Origin: Cytobacillus citreus
GTDB taxonomy: Bacteria; Bacillota; Bacilli; Bacillales; Cytobacillaceae
Length of the DNA stretch: 64,000 nt
NCBI RefSeq assembly: GCF_018343665.1
Contig: NZ_JAGYPM010000001.1
Coordinates: forward strand, 469,239 to 533,238
Direction of reading: 5' to 3'
In this document: positions 35,100-44,101 of the stretch, one piece after another
Layout: every line of letters begins with the position of its first letter
Position numbering within the stretch: position 1 is the first letter of the stretch
Notes under the pieces: generated by a model
Database searches by the model: none
What the model was told of the DNA's origin: nothing
The model's input: only the letters and a program-made list of their open reading frames with translations
Translations under genes and position numbers: made by a program

Positions 35100-36314
35100 T
35101 TAATTTAAAATGAGAGGCGGCTGTTTGAATTCCATTTCAAGCAAGCGTTGTTGATTTTTTCCTGTTGTACCTAATGCATATATTCTAGATGCTCTGATAT
35201 CAAGCATAAGCTGTTCATTTTGCTCCAGGGTAAGCTTTGAAATTAAAGGTAAGCCTAGCTGCGCTTTATGTTTGTTTAGATACTCTCTGCCTTTACTTGT
35301 CATTCCTAACAATCTTAAATAGGATGCTTTTTCAACCTTCCTATCCATTTCATTTTTAGTAGTATTCGTTAATATGTGAACACATGTCCTTTGTAATCTC
35401 GTCCATGTATAGCGTTTTGTTTTAAGTTTTTCCATAAATTGTTTGAATGTATAAGACTCTAGAGCAGTTGAGATCAATCGATTCTCCAGTCCTTCTTCAA
35501 CTTCGTAAATGTTTTTTAGCTGAGCTGGTGTTGTCTGAATTAACCGGAATTTTAATAATGGAAAATACTGTTCCCAGTCATGGAAGTGACCGTATTCTGC
35601 TTTATACTCAAGTAGGCTATTATATGATGTATCAGGCAAATATTGCCTAACGGAAGAAATATCCCCATTTTCAGAGAATAACGCCTTTCTAATGCTCGTT
35701 GCACTCGCAATCGTCTCTGATGAAAAATATGCATCATGGTAATCAGCACTTTTTCTTGAGACAGTAAAAACATTAATAGAAGCCTGTTGTTTTTGTACAG
35801 AAAGTATGTACTGGTAACCTAAAATATTATTTGGCTTAGACAAATCAAGCATGTCTTCATTTGGCATAAGATCAAGAAAGGCTAGAGATGTTGCTTTTGG
35901 ATAACTATTGCCTTGTGCAATATGGTATTTTACTTTTTGTTGAAAAAGTTCGTTATTATTTTTGAGAAAATCAATGGTTCGATAGAAGCTGTCAATATTT
36001 CCTGATTCACTGCCAAAGCATAAGGAATTGCATCCAGATGCTGCTAGAATTGATACAGCACCGCTTGCAAATGAATCAGCCTGTTGTGTAGCAAAAGTAT
36101 ATGGCAGTTCAAAAACGATATCTGCTCCAGCTTTTAAAGCCATTTCAGTCCGTTTCCATTTTGATACTAAAGCAGGTTCACCGCGCTGAAGGAAATTGCC
36201 GCTCATTGCCGCAATAACAATATCTGCATTTGCCTGTTCTTTTGCTCCATACAGATGAAAGGCATGCCCATTATGGAAAGGATTATATTCTACAATTACG
36301 CCAACTGCATTCAT
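35100..36314 (-). CDS. ylbM: tRNA(Met) cytidine acetate ligase TmcAL (YlbM)
   Basis: Makes N4-acetylcytidine at the wobble base of elongator tRNA(Met) from acetate and ATP, as shown for B. subtilis YlbM. 404 residues with ATG at 36314 behind AAGGAGAT. The nucleotidyltransferase fold opens MNAVGVIVEYNPFHNGHAFHL with the HNGH motif, then AAMSGNFLQRGEPALVSKWKRT and ADIVFELPYTFATQQAD. Full length with no break. It is divergent from ylbN. Confidence 0.92.
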   Translation of the reverse strand: MNAVGVIVEYNPFHNGHAFHLYGAKEQANADIVIAAMSGNFLQRGEPALVSKWKRTEMALKAGADIVFELPYTFATQQADSFASGAVSILAASGCNSLCFGSESGNIDSFYRTIDFLKNNNELFQQKVKYHIAQGNSYPKATSLAFLDLMPNEDMLDLSKPNNILGYQYILSVQKQQASINVFTVSRKSADYHDAYFSSETIASATSIRKALFSENGDISSVRQYLPDTSYNSLLEYKAEYGHFHDWEQYFPLLKFRLIQTTPAQLKNIYEVEEGLENRLISTALESYTFKQFMEKLKTKRYTWTRLQRTCVHILTNTTKNEMDRKVEKASYLRLLGMTSKGREYLNKHKAQLGLPLISKLTLEQNEQLMLDIRASRIYALGTTGKNQQRLLEMEFKQPPLILN

Positions 36315-36496
36315 TAATTTATCTCCTTATTTTAGTTTAAAAAGAAGAGAGGAGGTGAAGGATAAAAAAGGATGGTTGAAAAAGGATAAAAGGGTTAAAA
36401 TAATCTGATAATGATCACATTATACTGTAAAGAAATTTTATTGACAAATAATTATTTGAAAGCTATAATTACCTTTGTTGCCTTGGGGTGATTCAT

Positions 36497-37021
36497 ATGA
36501 AATGGACTTTAAGTCAGTTACAAAAAAATCGAAACAAGGAATTTCTCATCGATGAAATTGTTGAGGTTGCGGATATTAAAGCAATTGATTCGACAATCAG
36601 AGATGCTTCACCGATGAAAATTACTGGAAGAGCGGATATTGATTCTGCTAAAGTGACCTTTCATTTAAAAATAATTGGTCATTTAACCCTACCTTGCTCT
36701 CGTACTTTAGTTGACGTAAATTTTCCAATTAATGTAGAAACTACTGAAACATTTCTCTTAAAGAGTTTCGATTTCGAAACAGAAGAGGAAATTCACCAAG
36801 TAAAAGGTGATCTAATTGACCTAATGCCGGTCATTCAGGAAATCCTGCTACTCGAGGTTCCAATGCAAGTGTTCTGCGAAGGTAGCAGCGAAGAAGGAGC
36901 TCCTCAATCTGGACATGATTGGGAGGTCATTCAAGAGCAAGATAAAAAGGATACCATCGATCCTCGTCTTGCCGGACTTGCTCGTTATTTTGATCAAAGT
37001 GATCCTTCTTCCGATTCATAA
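36497..37021 (+). CDS. ylbN: YlbN, DUF177 (YceD family) protein
   Basis: A 174-residue acidic protein. I start it at ATG 36497 (MKWTLSQLQ) with TTGGGGTGA upstream; the frame's GTG at 36488 is part of that ribosome binding site. DUF177 features: early LQKNRNKEFLIDE, LTLPCSRTLVDVNFPINV, and the C-terminal DPRLAGLARYFDQ. The family almost always sits just before rpmF, as here, and plant and bacterial homologues are linked to 23S rRNA or ribosome formation. Confidence 0.9.
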   Translation: MKWTLSQLQKNRNKEFLIDEIVEVADIKAIDSTIRDASPMKITGRADIDSAKVTFHLKIIGHLTLPCSRTLVDVNFPINVETTETFLLKSFDFETEEEIHQVKGDLIDLMPVIQEILLLEVPMQVFCEGSSEEGAPQSGHDWEVIQEQDKKDTIDPRLAGLARYFDQSDPSSDS

Positions 37022-37158
37022 TTGGAGGAAAAACAAAGAAGCAATTGAAGAACTAGAGCATGCTCTGGCCTTCATAACTTTCTTAGTAGTGAGTGTTTAA
37101 AAAGGAAGTAAAGACTTTTTGAATAATATCACTTATTTTCATTAAGGAGGTGGGAAGA

Positions 37159-37332
37159 ATGGCTGTACCTTTTAGAAGAACTTCTAAAACTGCGAAGAGA
37201 AAGCGTCGTACCCATTTTAAATTACAGGTTCCGGGTATGGTAGAATGCCCTAACTGTGGTGAAATGAAACTTGCTCACCGCGTATGTAAGGCTTGCGGAA
37301 CATACAAAGGAAAAGAAGTTGTTAACAACTAA
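37159..37332 (+). CDS. rpmF: 50S ribosomal protein L32
   Basis: A 57-residue basic ribosomal protein. I start it at ATG 37159 with a near-perfect AAGGAGGTG upstream. The sequence opens [18 protein letters not shown] and carries the zinc-binding form with Cys30, Cys33, Cys43 and Cys46. Forms the ylbN-rpmF unit that ends in a 17-bp terminator hairpin. Confidence 0.97.
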   Translation: MAVPFRRTSKTAKRKRRTHFKLQVPGMVECPNCGEMKLAHRVCKACGTYKGKEVVNN

Positions 37333-37342
37333 ATTCCATATT

Positions 37343-37388
37343 GATAAAAGCACAAGAACAATAGGTTCTTGTGCTTTTATCGTTTTTT
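37343..37388 (+). terminator. Terminator after rpmF
   Basis: GATAAAAGCACAAGAAC (37343-37359) pairs perfectly with 37365-37381 around AATAG, followed by GTTTTTT. Confidence 0.93.
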
Positions 37389-37577
37389 ACACTAATTTAG
37401 AATTGACTCGACGTTTATCGCAGATTAACTGGCAATAAGACCCTGCTTCAATACTCAGAATAATAAAGGATGTTTAAGTTGGGGATAAAGAAAAACCACG
37501 CTAATGGAAGAATAACTTTATTGGGTTATGTTAATTTTTGTTACTATGAAGATGATAGAATAAAGCGGAGGAAAAAA

Positions 37578-37601
37578 ATGATTAAATGGAGGAAGTTATG
37601 A
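37578..37601 (+). CDS. Possible seven-residue leader peptide overlapping the crotonase start
   Basis: GCGGAGGAAAAAA precedes ATG 37578, which reads MIKWRKL then TGA; that TGA overlaps the crotonase ATG at 37598 (ATGA). The downstream ribosome binding site (GGAGG at 37588-37592) lies inside the leader. This is a classic layout for translational coupling, but nothing else confirms that it is translated. Confidence 0.3.
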   Translation: MIKWRKL

Positions 37602-38356
37602 AACCGTATATAGTGGAAGAATTTTCTAATGGAATATTATTGTTTACTATTAACAGACCGGAAAAAAGGAATGCGGTAAATTATGAAATTATGGATGGTT
37701 TGGAGCATGCACTTAATTTGGCAAATAACAAAAAGGTTAAAGTGTTTGCTATCACAGGTGCAGGAGATCTGGCATTTTGTTCAGGTGGTGATTTATCGGC
37801 TTTTCATTGCTTAAGAACTGAAGATGAAGCCTTTGAGATGTTAAATAGAATGTCCGATTTACTAGTCAAGCTATTCTATTTGCAAAAGCCAACGGTTGCC
37901 CTACTAAACGGGACAGCTGTTGGTGGTGGTTGTGAGCTAGCTTCTGCTTGTGATTTTCGGATTGCAAGAAAGAATGTGAAGGCAGGGTTTATCCAAGGAA
38001 CTTTAGCTATTACTACAGGATGGGGAGGAGGAACTTTTGTATCTGAGAAGCTATTGCCAGCAAATGCTATGAAGATGTTAATGGAAGCATCACTATATGA
38101 TACTAAACAATTAGAGGATCTTGGATTTGTGCAAATGATTGCCGATGGTGATTTACTGGAAAGCAGTAAGCATTTTTTAGAAAAAATGCTTCGTTTAGAT
38201 GTAAATGTTTTAAAGGCATATAAAATGATGTTTATAAATAAATGGGAAAAAGCTGGTCTTAAAGAGAGAGTTAAGGAAGAAGTTCGCAGATGCTCTGAAT
38301 TATGGGAAGATGAAGCACATCATAAGCAGGTTGCTAAATTTTTAGGTATAAAGTAA
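37598..38356 (+). CDS. Enoyl-CoA hydratase/isomerase family protein (crotonase fold)
   Basis: A 252-residue cytoplasmic enzyme. I start it at ATG 37598, 5 nt after GGAGG; the in-frame ATG at 37586 would have its ribosome binding site 14 nt away. Crotonase signatures: FTINRPEKRNAVN, the oxyanion segment CSGGDLSAFH, and the second oxyanion helix GTAVGGGCELASACDFRIA. The exact reaction (hydratase, isomerase or hydrolase) cannot be read from the sequence. It lies 1.6 kb before an acyl-CoA carboxylase operon, which suggests short-chain or branched acyl-CoA metabolism. Confidence 0.82.
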   Translation: MKPYIVEEFSNGILLFTINRPEKRNAVNYEIMDGLEHALNLANNKKVKVFAITGAGDLAFCSGGDLSAFHCLRTEDEAFEMLNRMSDLLVKLFYLQKPTVALLNGTAVGGGCELASACDFRIARKNVKAGFIQGTLAITTGWGGGTFVSEKLLPANAMKMLMEASLYDTKQLEDLGFVQMIADGDLLESSKHFLEKMLRLDVNVLKAYKMMFINKWEKAGLKERVKEEVRRCSELWEDEAHHKQVAKFLGIK

Positions 38357-38457
38357 AGGAAATTTGCAATTCTTTGTAAAGATTCAAGCAGGATATCAGT
38401 CTATCTTTTCTAGCATAAGCATATGTATAAATAAAAAACAATAGGAGGGATATTCCG

Positions 38458-39051
38458 ATGTCTTCAACTCGTCAGGATGCTTGGTCTAATGATGAAGATT
38501 TGCTGCTTGCTGAATTGGTGCTTCGTCATATTAGAGAAGGGGGAACACAACTGCAAGCATTTGAAATGGTAGGGAAAAAGCTTTCGAGAACTGCCGCAGC
38601 TTGTGGTTTTCGCTGGAATTCTTATGTAAGAAAACAATATAAATCAGGCATTGAACTCGCAAAAAAACAGCGAAAAGAAAGAAAATATAATCATCAAATG
38701 GATAATTCGGAGGAGCATGTAGAATCTGATCACGCATCATTAACTCTTGAAGTTCCTCCGGCTTATAATGATGAAAATAAAAAAATATTGGGATTTGAAG
38801 ATTTGGTCAGCTATTTAAAGGTGCTTTACGAAAGAGCTGAAAAATATGGTTTGCAAAGCGAAGATATTACATCATATGAAAAGCGAATTCAACAACTCGA
38901 AAAGCAATTGTACTATCTTGCATCAGAAAATGAAAAGTTGATAAAAGAATTAAACGCTATTGAGAAGGATTATAAAGCATTAATAGAAATAATGGAAAGA
39001 GCAAGGAAAATGGTTGGATTAAGAAATGACGATACTCAAGCTAAGGTTTAA
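38458..39051 (+). CDS. ylbO: RsfA-family prespore-type transcription factor YlbO
   Basis: A 197-residue DNA-binding protein. The N-terminus ([20 protein letters not shown], then [20 protein letters not shown], about 8-64) is a Myb/SANT-like helix-turn-helix, as in RsfA. About residues 130-190 form a coiled coil ([21 protein letters not shown]) for dimerisation. ATG follows AATAGGAGGGA. RsfA regulates forespore genes under sigma F in B. subtilis; YlbO is its paralogue (GerR), acting in the mother cell. Single gene with its own terminator. Confidence 0.88.
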   Translation: MSSTRQDAWSNDEDLLLAELVLRHIREGGTQLQAFEMVGKKLSRTAAACGFRWNSYVRKQYKSGIELAKKQRKERKYNHQMDNSEEHVESDHASLTLEVPPAYNDENKKILGFEDLVSYLKVLYERAEKYGLQSEDITSYEKRIQQLEKQLYYLASENEKLIKELNAIEKDYKALIEIMERARKMVGLRNDDTQAKV

Positions 39052-39070
39052 TTCTATGGGGAGTAATGAA

Positions 39071-39106
39071 AGAAAGCGGACAAAAATTTTTGTCCGCTTT
39101 TCTAAG
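39071..39106 (+). terminator. Terminator after ylbO
   Basis: AAAGCGGACAAAAA followed at once by TTTTTGTCCGCTTT, a perfect 28-nt palindrome (39073-39100), then TCT. Confidence 0.85.
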
Positions 39107-39135
39107 CTTTTAGGGATGTCAAATTTATTAATGAA

Positions 39136-39609
39136 CTAATGTGACTGTTCCGTAACACCTTCAGGAATCCAAACAAGAGGATTTTCCCCCCGGTCACGTT
39201 CCATATCATAATGAACGGAGGAAAAGCCCATTTTGATCCAAAAATCAGCTGATTTTACTCTTGGATTTGTCTTTATTGGCAGACCGAAACTTTTTGCAAA
39301 TTCTACGAGCGCACTTCCATAGCCTTTATACTGATAATCAGGAATAACCTCAAGCTTCCATAACTCTAAATAATCCTGTGAAGGATCGAAATATCTGTCA
39401 AAATTTTTTTCCACTTGATAAAGACTCATTCTTGCAACTAATTTATCTCCAAAGTAAATTCCGTAAAAGGGAGATTTACTATCGTTTTCAATTATATTGG
39501 CTTCGAGGTCTTCGAGCATTGATAGCTCTTGTAAACCGTATTCTTTGAACTTTTTAAACTCTTCCAGTGTTTTGTAATTTACAATTAGCTTTTCAACTTT
39601 ATAGTCCAT
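39136..39609 (-). CDS. ylbP: GNAT-family N-acetyltransferase YlbP
   Basis: A 157-residue protein with ATG at 39609 behind GCGGAGGAGGAAT. The acetyl-CoA-binding segment is LEVIPDYQYKGYGSALVEFAKSFG (V..Q.KGYGSAL), with a late WIKMGFSSV, as in the GNAT fold. Length matches B. subtilis YlbP. The acceptor substrate is unknown. It is convergent with ylbO. Confidence 0.87.
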   Translation of the reverse strand: MDYKVEKLIVNYKTLEEFKKFKEYGLQELSMLEDLEANIIENDSKSPFYGIYFGDKLVARMSLYQVEKNFDRYFDPSQDYLELWKLEVIPDYQYKGYGSALVEFAKSFGLPIKTNPRVKSADFWIKMGFSSVHYDMERDRGENPLVWIPEGVTEQSH

Positions 39610-39932
39610 TTGTATTCCTCCTCCGCTGAGATCTTTAATAATGTTACTATCCTAATATATATTTGTTCTAACAAAAAAATGTAGGTGAGTTATTTCTATA
39701 AACTTATTATATAACAAAAAAACTAATAATTCTGCATGTAATTAAAAATCAGTCCTTTACCGATATTTTTTTTGAATGATGTGTTGTGCGTTATAAAAAA
39801 TTCGGAAGCGTTTACAAATTAAGAAGGAAAAAGACAGAAGATTGTAGAAATATATTAAAATGTAAGTGCAATTAAGAAGTTTAAGATTTTTTGAACAACT
39901 TTTACATCAAGAGTATAGAAAGGGGAGAGAGC
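39610..39932. other. ylbP/acyl-CoA carboxylase divergent gap (323 nt)
   Basis: AT-rich and non-coding. It should contain the promoters of ylbP and of the carboxylase operon; the only recognisable site is a cre-like sequence at 39803-39816. Confidence 0.5.
39803..39816 (+). promoter_or_regulatory. cre-like site (CcpA) upstream of the acyl-CoA carboxylase operon
   Basis: CGGAAGCGTTTACA matches the catabolite-response consensus TGWAANCGNTNWCA at all fixed positions except the first (C for T) and third (G for W). It lies about 117 nt before the start codon. Carbon catabolite control of acyl-CoA degradation would be sensible, but no promoter was placed relative to it. Confidence 0.4.
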
Positions 39933-41276
39933 GTGCGGAAAATATTAATTGCAAATAGGGGAGAAATTGCTTTAAGGATCATAAATACATGCCATGAAAT
40001 GGGAATTGAAACAGTTGCTGTATATTCTGAAGCAGATAAGGATTCACTTTTTGTTAAAAAGGCAACTTACGCGTTTTGTATCGGAGAAGCGCCTGTAAGT
40101 AAATCTTATTTAAAAACAGATGTGATTCTGGAAATCGCTAAAAAAGAAGAGGTTGATGGCATCCATCCTGGCTATGGTTTTAATTCTGAAAATGCAGATT
40201 TTGCAAGGGCTGTGAAGGAAGCAGGAATCACCTTTATTGGTCCAGATCCTGAAACAATTGAATTAATGGGTGATAAAATTGTTTCAAGGAGAACAATGAT
40301 GGCTGCTGGTGTACCTGTAGTACCTGGAAGTGAGGAAGGTGCATCTACATTTGAAGAGGCAAGCAGACTTGCGGAGTTGATGGGATACCCAGTAATGCTG
40401 AAAGCGAGTGGTGGAGGTGGAGGAATTGGTATGGTGCGCTGTGAAAATGAGCAAGCGCTCGCCAAGTCCTATGAATCTACAAAAGCCCGTGCTAAAGCCT
40501 ATTTTGGTTCAGAAGAAGTTTTTATTGAGAAATATATCGAAAACGCTAGACATGTTGAGGTTCAAATCTTTGGAGATCATCATGGCCAGATCGTTCATTT
40601 GTTTGAAAGAGACTGCTCAATACAAAGACGACATCAAAAGGTGGTTGAAGAATCTCCTTCCCCATTCCTGTCAGAGGATGGGAAGAGAAAAATGTTTGAG
40701 ACAGCTTTTCAAGCAGCTTCAGCTGTTAACTATAAAAATGCAGGAACGATTGAATTCATTGTTGATGAAAAGGAAAACTTCTACTTTTTAGAAATGAATA
40801 CTAGGCTTCAAGTAGAGCATCCAGTTACAGAACAGATTACTGGTCTTGACCTTGTGAAATGGCAAATTCTTGTGGCCCGAGGTGAAAAGTTGCCACTGCT
40901 TCAAACAGATATTAGAAGCTCAGGTCATTCAATCGAATTTAGATTGTATGCAGAAGATCCAAAAAGCTTTCTACCTTCACCAGGAAAAATTGAATTGTTT
41001 GAATGGAATAGCTTTCATGGGGTACGTGTTGATCCTGGTTATGAGTCAGGCTCCATTGTGACTCCTTATTATGACCCAATGATTGCCAAATGTATTATAC
41101 ACGGTGAAACAAGGGAGGATGCAATCACGAAGGCTAGTAAATTTTTTAACGAGCTAAAAATAGAAGGAATAAAAACAAATGCCCTACTTTTTAATGAAGT
41201 TTTGAAGGACCCTGAATTTCAAAAAGGCAATTATTCTACAAGCTTCTTAACACAAAAATCTTTTACGAAAAACTAG
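39933..41276 (+). CDS. Biotin carboxylase subunit of an acyl-CoA carboxylase
   Basis: ATP-grasp enzyme that carboxylates biotin on the separate carrier. I start it at GTG 39933 (MRKILIANRGEIALRI) since AAGGGGAGAG lies just upstream; the longer frame adds 14 residues without support. 447 residues, typical of AccC. Motifs: GGGGGIGM loop, the QRRHQKVVEE segment and EMNTRLQVEH with the catalytic Arg. It resembles propionyl- or methylcrotonyl-CoA carboxylase alpha subunits without the carrier domain, which is instead the next gene. Confidence 0.9.
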   Translation: MRKILIANRGEIALRIINTCHEMGIETVAVYSEADKDSLFVKKATYAFCIGEAPVSKSYLKTDVILEIAKKEEVDGIHPGYGFNSENADFARAVKEAGITFIGPDPETIELMGDKIVSRRTMMAAGVPVVPGSEEGASTFEEASRLAELMGYPVMLKASGGGGGIGMVRCENEQALAKSYESTKARAKAYFGSEEVFIEKYIENARHVEVQIFGDHHGQIVHLFERDCSIQRRHQKVVEESPSPFLSEDGKRKMFETAFQAASAVNYKNAGTIEFIVDEKENFYFLEMNTRLQVEHPVTEQITGLDLVKWQILVARGEKLPLLQTDIRSSGHSIEFRLYAEDPKSFLPSPGKIELFEWNSFHGVRVDPGYESGSIVTPYYDPMIAKCIIHGETREDAITKASKFFNELKIEGIKTNALLFNEVLKDPEFQKGNYSTSFLTQKSFTKN

Positions 41277-41288
41277 GAGGAAAAGATA

Positions 41289-41501
41289 ATGAAAGAAATT
41301 ATATCATCAATGGCAGGAACAGTTTTAAATGTAATGGTTGAAGCGGGAGATGTAGTTACTGTTGGACAAGAGGTTTGTATGTTGGAGTCAATGAAAATGG
41401 AAATACCAGTGGAAAGTCAAGGTGCTGGTAAAGTTATGGGGATTAAAGTAAATATTGGGGATTTTGTAAATGAAGGCGACGTACTAGTAGTACTTGAATA
41501 G
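41289..41501 (+). CDS. Free-standing biotin carboxyl carrier protein (70 residues)
   Basis: A minimal biotinyl domain: two-fold repeated hammerhead with ESMKME and the biotinylated Lys36. It lacks the long N-terminal region of AccB, so it is not the fatty-acid-synthesis carrier. ATG follows CTAGGAGGAAA. It lies 12 nt after the biotin carboxylase and 12 nt before the carboxyltransferase, so the three make one complex and one operon, comparable to YngHB in B. subtilis. Confidence 0.92.
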   Translation: MKEIISSMAGTVLNVMVEAGDVVTVGQEVCMLESMKMEIPVESQGAGKVMGIKVNIGDFVNEGDVLVVLE

Positions 41502-41513
41502 GGGGGAGAAGGA

Positions 41514-43055
41514 ATGACAGCTACACATACTTTAGTTGAAAAGTTGAAAGAAAAAAGCAGGGAAATTGAAGCTGGCGGACATCAGAAGTATCATGAAAAG
41601 CTCCAAAGTCAAAATAAACTTTTTGTAAGAAAAAGATTAGAAATCCTTTTTGATAACGGTAATTATGAAGAGGATGGTAAATTTGCAAACTGTATGGAGA
41701 AAGATTTGCCTGCTGATGGAGTTGTCACAGCCATTGGAAAAATAAATGGAGAAACTGTTTGTGTCATGGCGAATGATTCTACTGTTAAAGCTGGATCTTG
41801 GGGAGCAAGAACAGTAGAAAAAATTATTCGTATTCAAGAGACAGCTGAAAAACTAAAAGTGCCATTATTGTATTTAGTTGATTCTGCTGGTGCGAGAATT
41901 ACTGATCAGCTTGAAATGTTTCCGAATAGAAGAGGGGCTGGAAGGATTTTCTATAATCAAGTCAAGCTTTCTGGTATGATACCACAAATTTGTTTGTTAT
42001 TTGGTCCTTCTGCTGCTGGTGGAGCATATATTCCGGCTTTTTGCGATATTGTCATTATGGTTGATAAAAATGCATCCATGTATTTAGGATCACCACGAAT
42101 GGCGGAAAAGGTAATAGGTGAAAAAGTAACATTGGAGGAAATGGGCGGAGCCCATATGCATTGTACGGTTAGTGGGTGTGGGGATATACTTGCATTAAGT
42201 GAAGAGGAAGCAATCGAAACAGCGAGAAAATACCTTACGTATTTCCCTGCTAGCTTTAAGGAGAAACCAAAGAAACTTGCAGTAACACAGCCGAGAGAAG
42301 GTCGTGATTTAGAGGAAATCATTCCTAAAAATCAAAATGCCCCATTTGATATGTATGAATGTATTGATACATTAATAGATGAAGGCAGCTTCTTTGAAAT
42401 AAAAAAACTATTTGCTGCAGAATTAATAACTGGACTTGCAAGAATTGGAGGAAGAGCAGTAGGTATTATTGCAAATCAGCCGAGAGTAAAAGGCGGGGTA
42501 TTATTTGTGGATTCTGCCGACAAAGCAGCAAAGTTTATTCAGCTATGTGATGCTTTCCATATTCCTTTATTGTTCCTTGCTGATGTTCCTGGCTTTATGA
42601 TTGGTACAAAGGTAGAGAGAGCTGGTATTATTCGACATGGAGCAAAAATGATAGCTGCTATGAGCTCGGCAACAGTTCCAAAAATTTCGGTAGTCGTTAG
42701 AAAAGCTTATGGTGCTGGACTTTATGCAATGGCAGGTCCGGCATTTGAACCTGATTGCTGTATTGCTCTTCCATCGGCTCAAATCGCTGTTATGGGACCG
42801 GAAGCGGCAGTAAATGCAGTTTATTCGAATAAAATAAATGAAATCGAGGATCCGAAAGAGAAAATCGCATTCGTACAAGAAAAACAGAGAGAATACAGTG
42901 AGCATATTGATATATACAAACTGGCATCTGAGCTAATTGTTGATGATATCGTGTCACCTCAAGAATTAAGAGATGTTCTTATTCAGAGATATGAATTATA
43001 TGAGACGAAGGACCTGATCTTTAGTGTTCGTAAACATCCAGTATACCCAGTTTAA
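41514..43055 (+). CDS. Acyl-CoA carboxylase carboxyltransferase (beta) subunit
   Basis: Moves the carboxyl group from biotin to an acyl-CoA. 513 residues with the two crotonase-like halves: VDSAGARITDQ and GPSAAGGAYIPAFCD in the first, ADVPGFMIGTKVE and RKAYGAGLYAMAGPAFEPD in the second. The size and motifs match propionyl-CoA/methylcrotonyl-CoA carboxylase beta subunits rather than AccA/AccD. ATG follows GGGGGGAGAAGG. Which acyl-CoA is used cannot be decided; propionyl-CoA or methylcrotonyl-CoA are the leading options. Confidence 0.9.
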   Translation: MTATHTLVEKLKEKSREIEAGGHQKYHEKLQSQNKLFVRKRLEILFDNGNYEEDGKFANCMEKDLPADGVVTAIGKINGETVCVMANDSTVKAGSWGARTVEKIIRIQETAEKLKVPLLYLVDSAGARITDQLEMFPNRRGAGRIFYNQVKLSGMIPQICLLFGPSAAGGAYIPAFCDIVIMVDKNASMYLGSPRMAEKVIGEKVTLEEMGGAHMHCTVSGCGDILALSEEEAIETARKYLTYFPASFKEKPKKLAVTQPREGRDLEEIIPKNQNAPFDMYECIDTLIDEGSFFEIKKLFAAELITGLARIGGRAVGIIANQPRVKGGVLFVDSADKAAKFIQLCDAFHIPLLFLADVPGFMIGTKVERAGIIRHGAKMIAAMSSATVPKISVVVRKAYGAGLYAMAGPAFEPDCCIALPSAQIAVMGPEAAVNAVYSNKINEIEDPKEKIAFVQEKQREYSEHIDIYKLASELIVDDIVSPQELRDVLIQRYELYETKDLIFSVRKHPVYPV

Positions 43056-43062
43056 ATTCATC

Positions 43063-43100
43063 ACTCCCTTTTTCGATTTCGAGGAAGGGAGTCTTATTTC
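43063..43100 (+). terminator. Terminator after the carboxylase operon
   Basis: ACTCCCTT (43063-43070) pairs with AAGGGAGT (43085-43092), followed by CTTATTTCC. Confidence 0.75.
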
Positions 43101-43193
43101 CTTCATTTTTTTTACTTATTGTTTCCTTTCTTACCAACTTTAATTATTTTTCTGTTAAAATATGACTAAATACATTAATTCAAAGAGGCTATT

Positions 43194-44099
43194 ATGAAAA
43201 TTGCAATTATTGGCGGGGGTTCAATTGGCCTACTGTACGCTCATTATCTTAGTAAATTTCATCGGGTTTTTTTATATGTACGAACAAAAGAGCAGAAGAT
43301 TAAAATATCATCAGAAGGCTTAATTTTTGAGAAGAATGATAGCAAGTGGTTTGATTCTTTTCAGACAACTGAATTTTCTAATTGGAAGGGCGATGAAGAT
43401 ATAACGATTATTGCTGTAAAGCAATACCATTTGCAATCGGTTTTAACAGCCATGATGAAAGTTGTTCCTTTCTATACGGGGACTTTATTGTTTCTACAAA
43501 ATGGTATGGGTCACTTAAAATGGCTTGAGATAATAAAAGCAAGAAATATTTATATCGGATCTGTTGAACATGGTGCGAATAAGGTGAATTTAAATCACGT
43601 TATACATACTGGTAACGGTATAACGAAGTTGGCCTATTTTAAAGGACAAGAACAATCTGTAATAAAAGAAATGATACAACCTCTCCTAGATGAGTTTCCG
43701 TTTACTTTTGAAGCTGATTATATAGAAATGCTGCAGAGGAAACTGATTGTCAATGCGGTTATTAATCCTTTAACAGCAGTATTAAATGTAAGAAATGGTG
43801 ATCTTTTGAGTAATCCGCATTACTATCATACTTTTAAAGAGTTATTTGAAGAAATTTGTTGTGTTCTAAATATTGAAGATAAAAAGGGTGCATTATCCTA
43901 TATTGAAAATATATGTAGAAAAACATCTGCAAATCGATCATCCATGCTTAAAGATATAGATGAAGAACGTCCAACTGAAGTAGATGCTATTCTTGGTTAT
44001 GTTCTTGAAAAATCGAGAGAAAATGAAAAAAATGCTCCTCTTACAGAAGTTTTTTTTCATCTGATAAAAGGAAGGGAGTATAAAAGAGAAGAGGGGTAA
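43194..44099 (+). CDS. panE: 2-dehydropantoate 2-reductase (ketopantoate reductase)
   Basis: Reduces ketopantoate to pantoate with NADPH in pantothenate synthesis. 301 residues with the dinucleotide motif IGGGSIGLLYA at the N-terminus, VKQYHLQSV, LFLQNGMGH, and the C-terminal domain segment RKLIVNAVINPLTAVLNVRNG containing the catalytic Lys and Asn. It corresponds to ylbQ of B. subtilis. Ribosome binding site AAAGAGGC. The DUF3397 gene starts 2 nt after its stop. Confidence 0.9.
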   Translation: MKIAIIGGGSIGLLYAHYLSKFHRVFLYVRTKEQKIKISSEGLIFEKNDSKWFDSFQTTEFSNWKGDEDITIIAVKQYHLQSVLTAMMKVVPFYTGTLLFLQNGMGHLKWLEIIKARNIYIGSVEHGANKVNLNHVIHTGNGITKLAYFKGQEQSVIKEMIQPLLDEFPFTFEADYIEMLQRKLIVNAVINPLTAVLNVRNGDLLSNPHYYHTFKELFEEICCVLNIEDKKGALSYIENICRKTSANRSSMLKDIDEERPTEVDAILGYVLEKSRENEKNAPLTEVFFHLIKGREYKREEG

Positions 44100-44101
44100 G
44101 G

